A DNA stretch of 64,000 nt, from positions 14,345,001 through 14,409,000 of the forward strand of contig NC_134427.1 in assembly GCF_030867145.1 (NCBI RefSeq), given 5' to 3'. The position numbers and the translations under genes are program-made. The first letter of the stretch is position 1; every line of letters begins with the position of its first letter. The notes beneath the pieces are model-generated. The model was not told the origin of the DNA. It did no database searches and saw only the letters and a list, made by a program, of their open reading frames with translations. This stretch comes from Opisthocomus hoazin. Its lineage: Eukaryota; Chordata; Aves; Opisthocomiformes; Opisthocomidae. Below are positions 63,801 through 64,000 of the stretch, in pieces.

Positions 63801-64000
63801 GAGGCTGTGTAGGAGCAATTTATCAGTCATTGTTTTAGTCTTTTTAAACGTGTGGGTTTGGTTTTGAACAAAATGTGTCCACTTACCTTTAACAGTTTCC
63901 CCACTTGATTGGTAGGTTCTGAACTGCATGCACTTCAGCATTTGCCAGGTGATTTTACTTGTACTCCTGAGATCTGTTCATGCTGATAGTCTGAGCCACC
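60881..64000 (+). other. FMR1: FMR1 intron 7 (continues past window)
   Basis: Begins with donor gtacgt. It contains a ten-G run at 60913-60922 and a TATATGTACACACACATACACA-like dinucleotide patch near 61130-61155. Exon 8 was searched for by its expected protein and not found, so the intron runs beyond the end. Confidence 0.9.

Noticed and set aside
60881..64000. FMR1 exon 8 or an alternative terminal exon in the last 3.1 kb
   Set aside because: No sequence resembling the expected exon 8 protein was found, and no convincing terminal exon.

Overview
This is vertebrate nuclear DNA, almost certainly from a bird. Three observations support that. Seven exons in the last quarter of the window encode the start of FMR1 (fragile X messenger ribonucleoprotein, FMRP) with the vertebrate intron phases. 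The intergenic DNA carries CR1 LINE copies with the avian octamer-type 3' tail. There are also two copies of an LTR family that I recall from non-galliform bird genomes. The species cannot be fixed from the sequence. No bacterial, phage or CRISPR-type feature was found.

Layout. From 1 to about 47.3 kb the window is AT-rich, gene-poor DNA upstream of FMR1, and I recognise no host protein-coding gene there. It holds transposable element remnants: CR1 fragments near 3.1, 7.9, 13.8, 20.1-20.8, 22.8-23.5, 28.4 and 36.8 kb; LTRs at 15.5-16.2 kb (with a run of 32 G) and 20.0-21.1 kb (interrupted by a CR1 copy); a gammaretrovirus-like remnant with part of integrase, a polypurine tract and a complete-looking 3' LTR at 37.1-38.15 kb; and a weaker LTR candidate near 44.3 kb.

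From about 47.3 to 48.9 kb the composition changes sharply to a CpG island. It contains the FMR1 promoter (CCAAT box, GC boxes, a CACGTG E-box, and an initiator/ETS block that resembles the human promoter as I remember it), the 5' UTR and exon 1. FMR1 then runs on the plus strand. Exons 1-7 lie at 48423-48473, 56811-56863, 57862-57955, 58967-59038, 59310-59458, 60579-60672 and 60764-60880. They total 630 coding bases, or 210 codons, covering the two Tudor/Agenet domains and KH0. The window ends inside intron 7, so KH1, KH2 and the RGG region lie beyond it.

Points most worth a second look: the 5' UTR has no CGG run, whereas a short CGG tract sits just inside intron 1 between GGA and TCC repeats; the 5' leader is open in frame with FMRP for 78 codons; a consensus splice donor on the minus strand at the island edge could mark a divergent or antisense transcript; and a CR1 copy is nested inside an LTR. 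I did not find a convincing new biological system.
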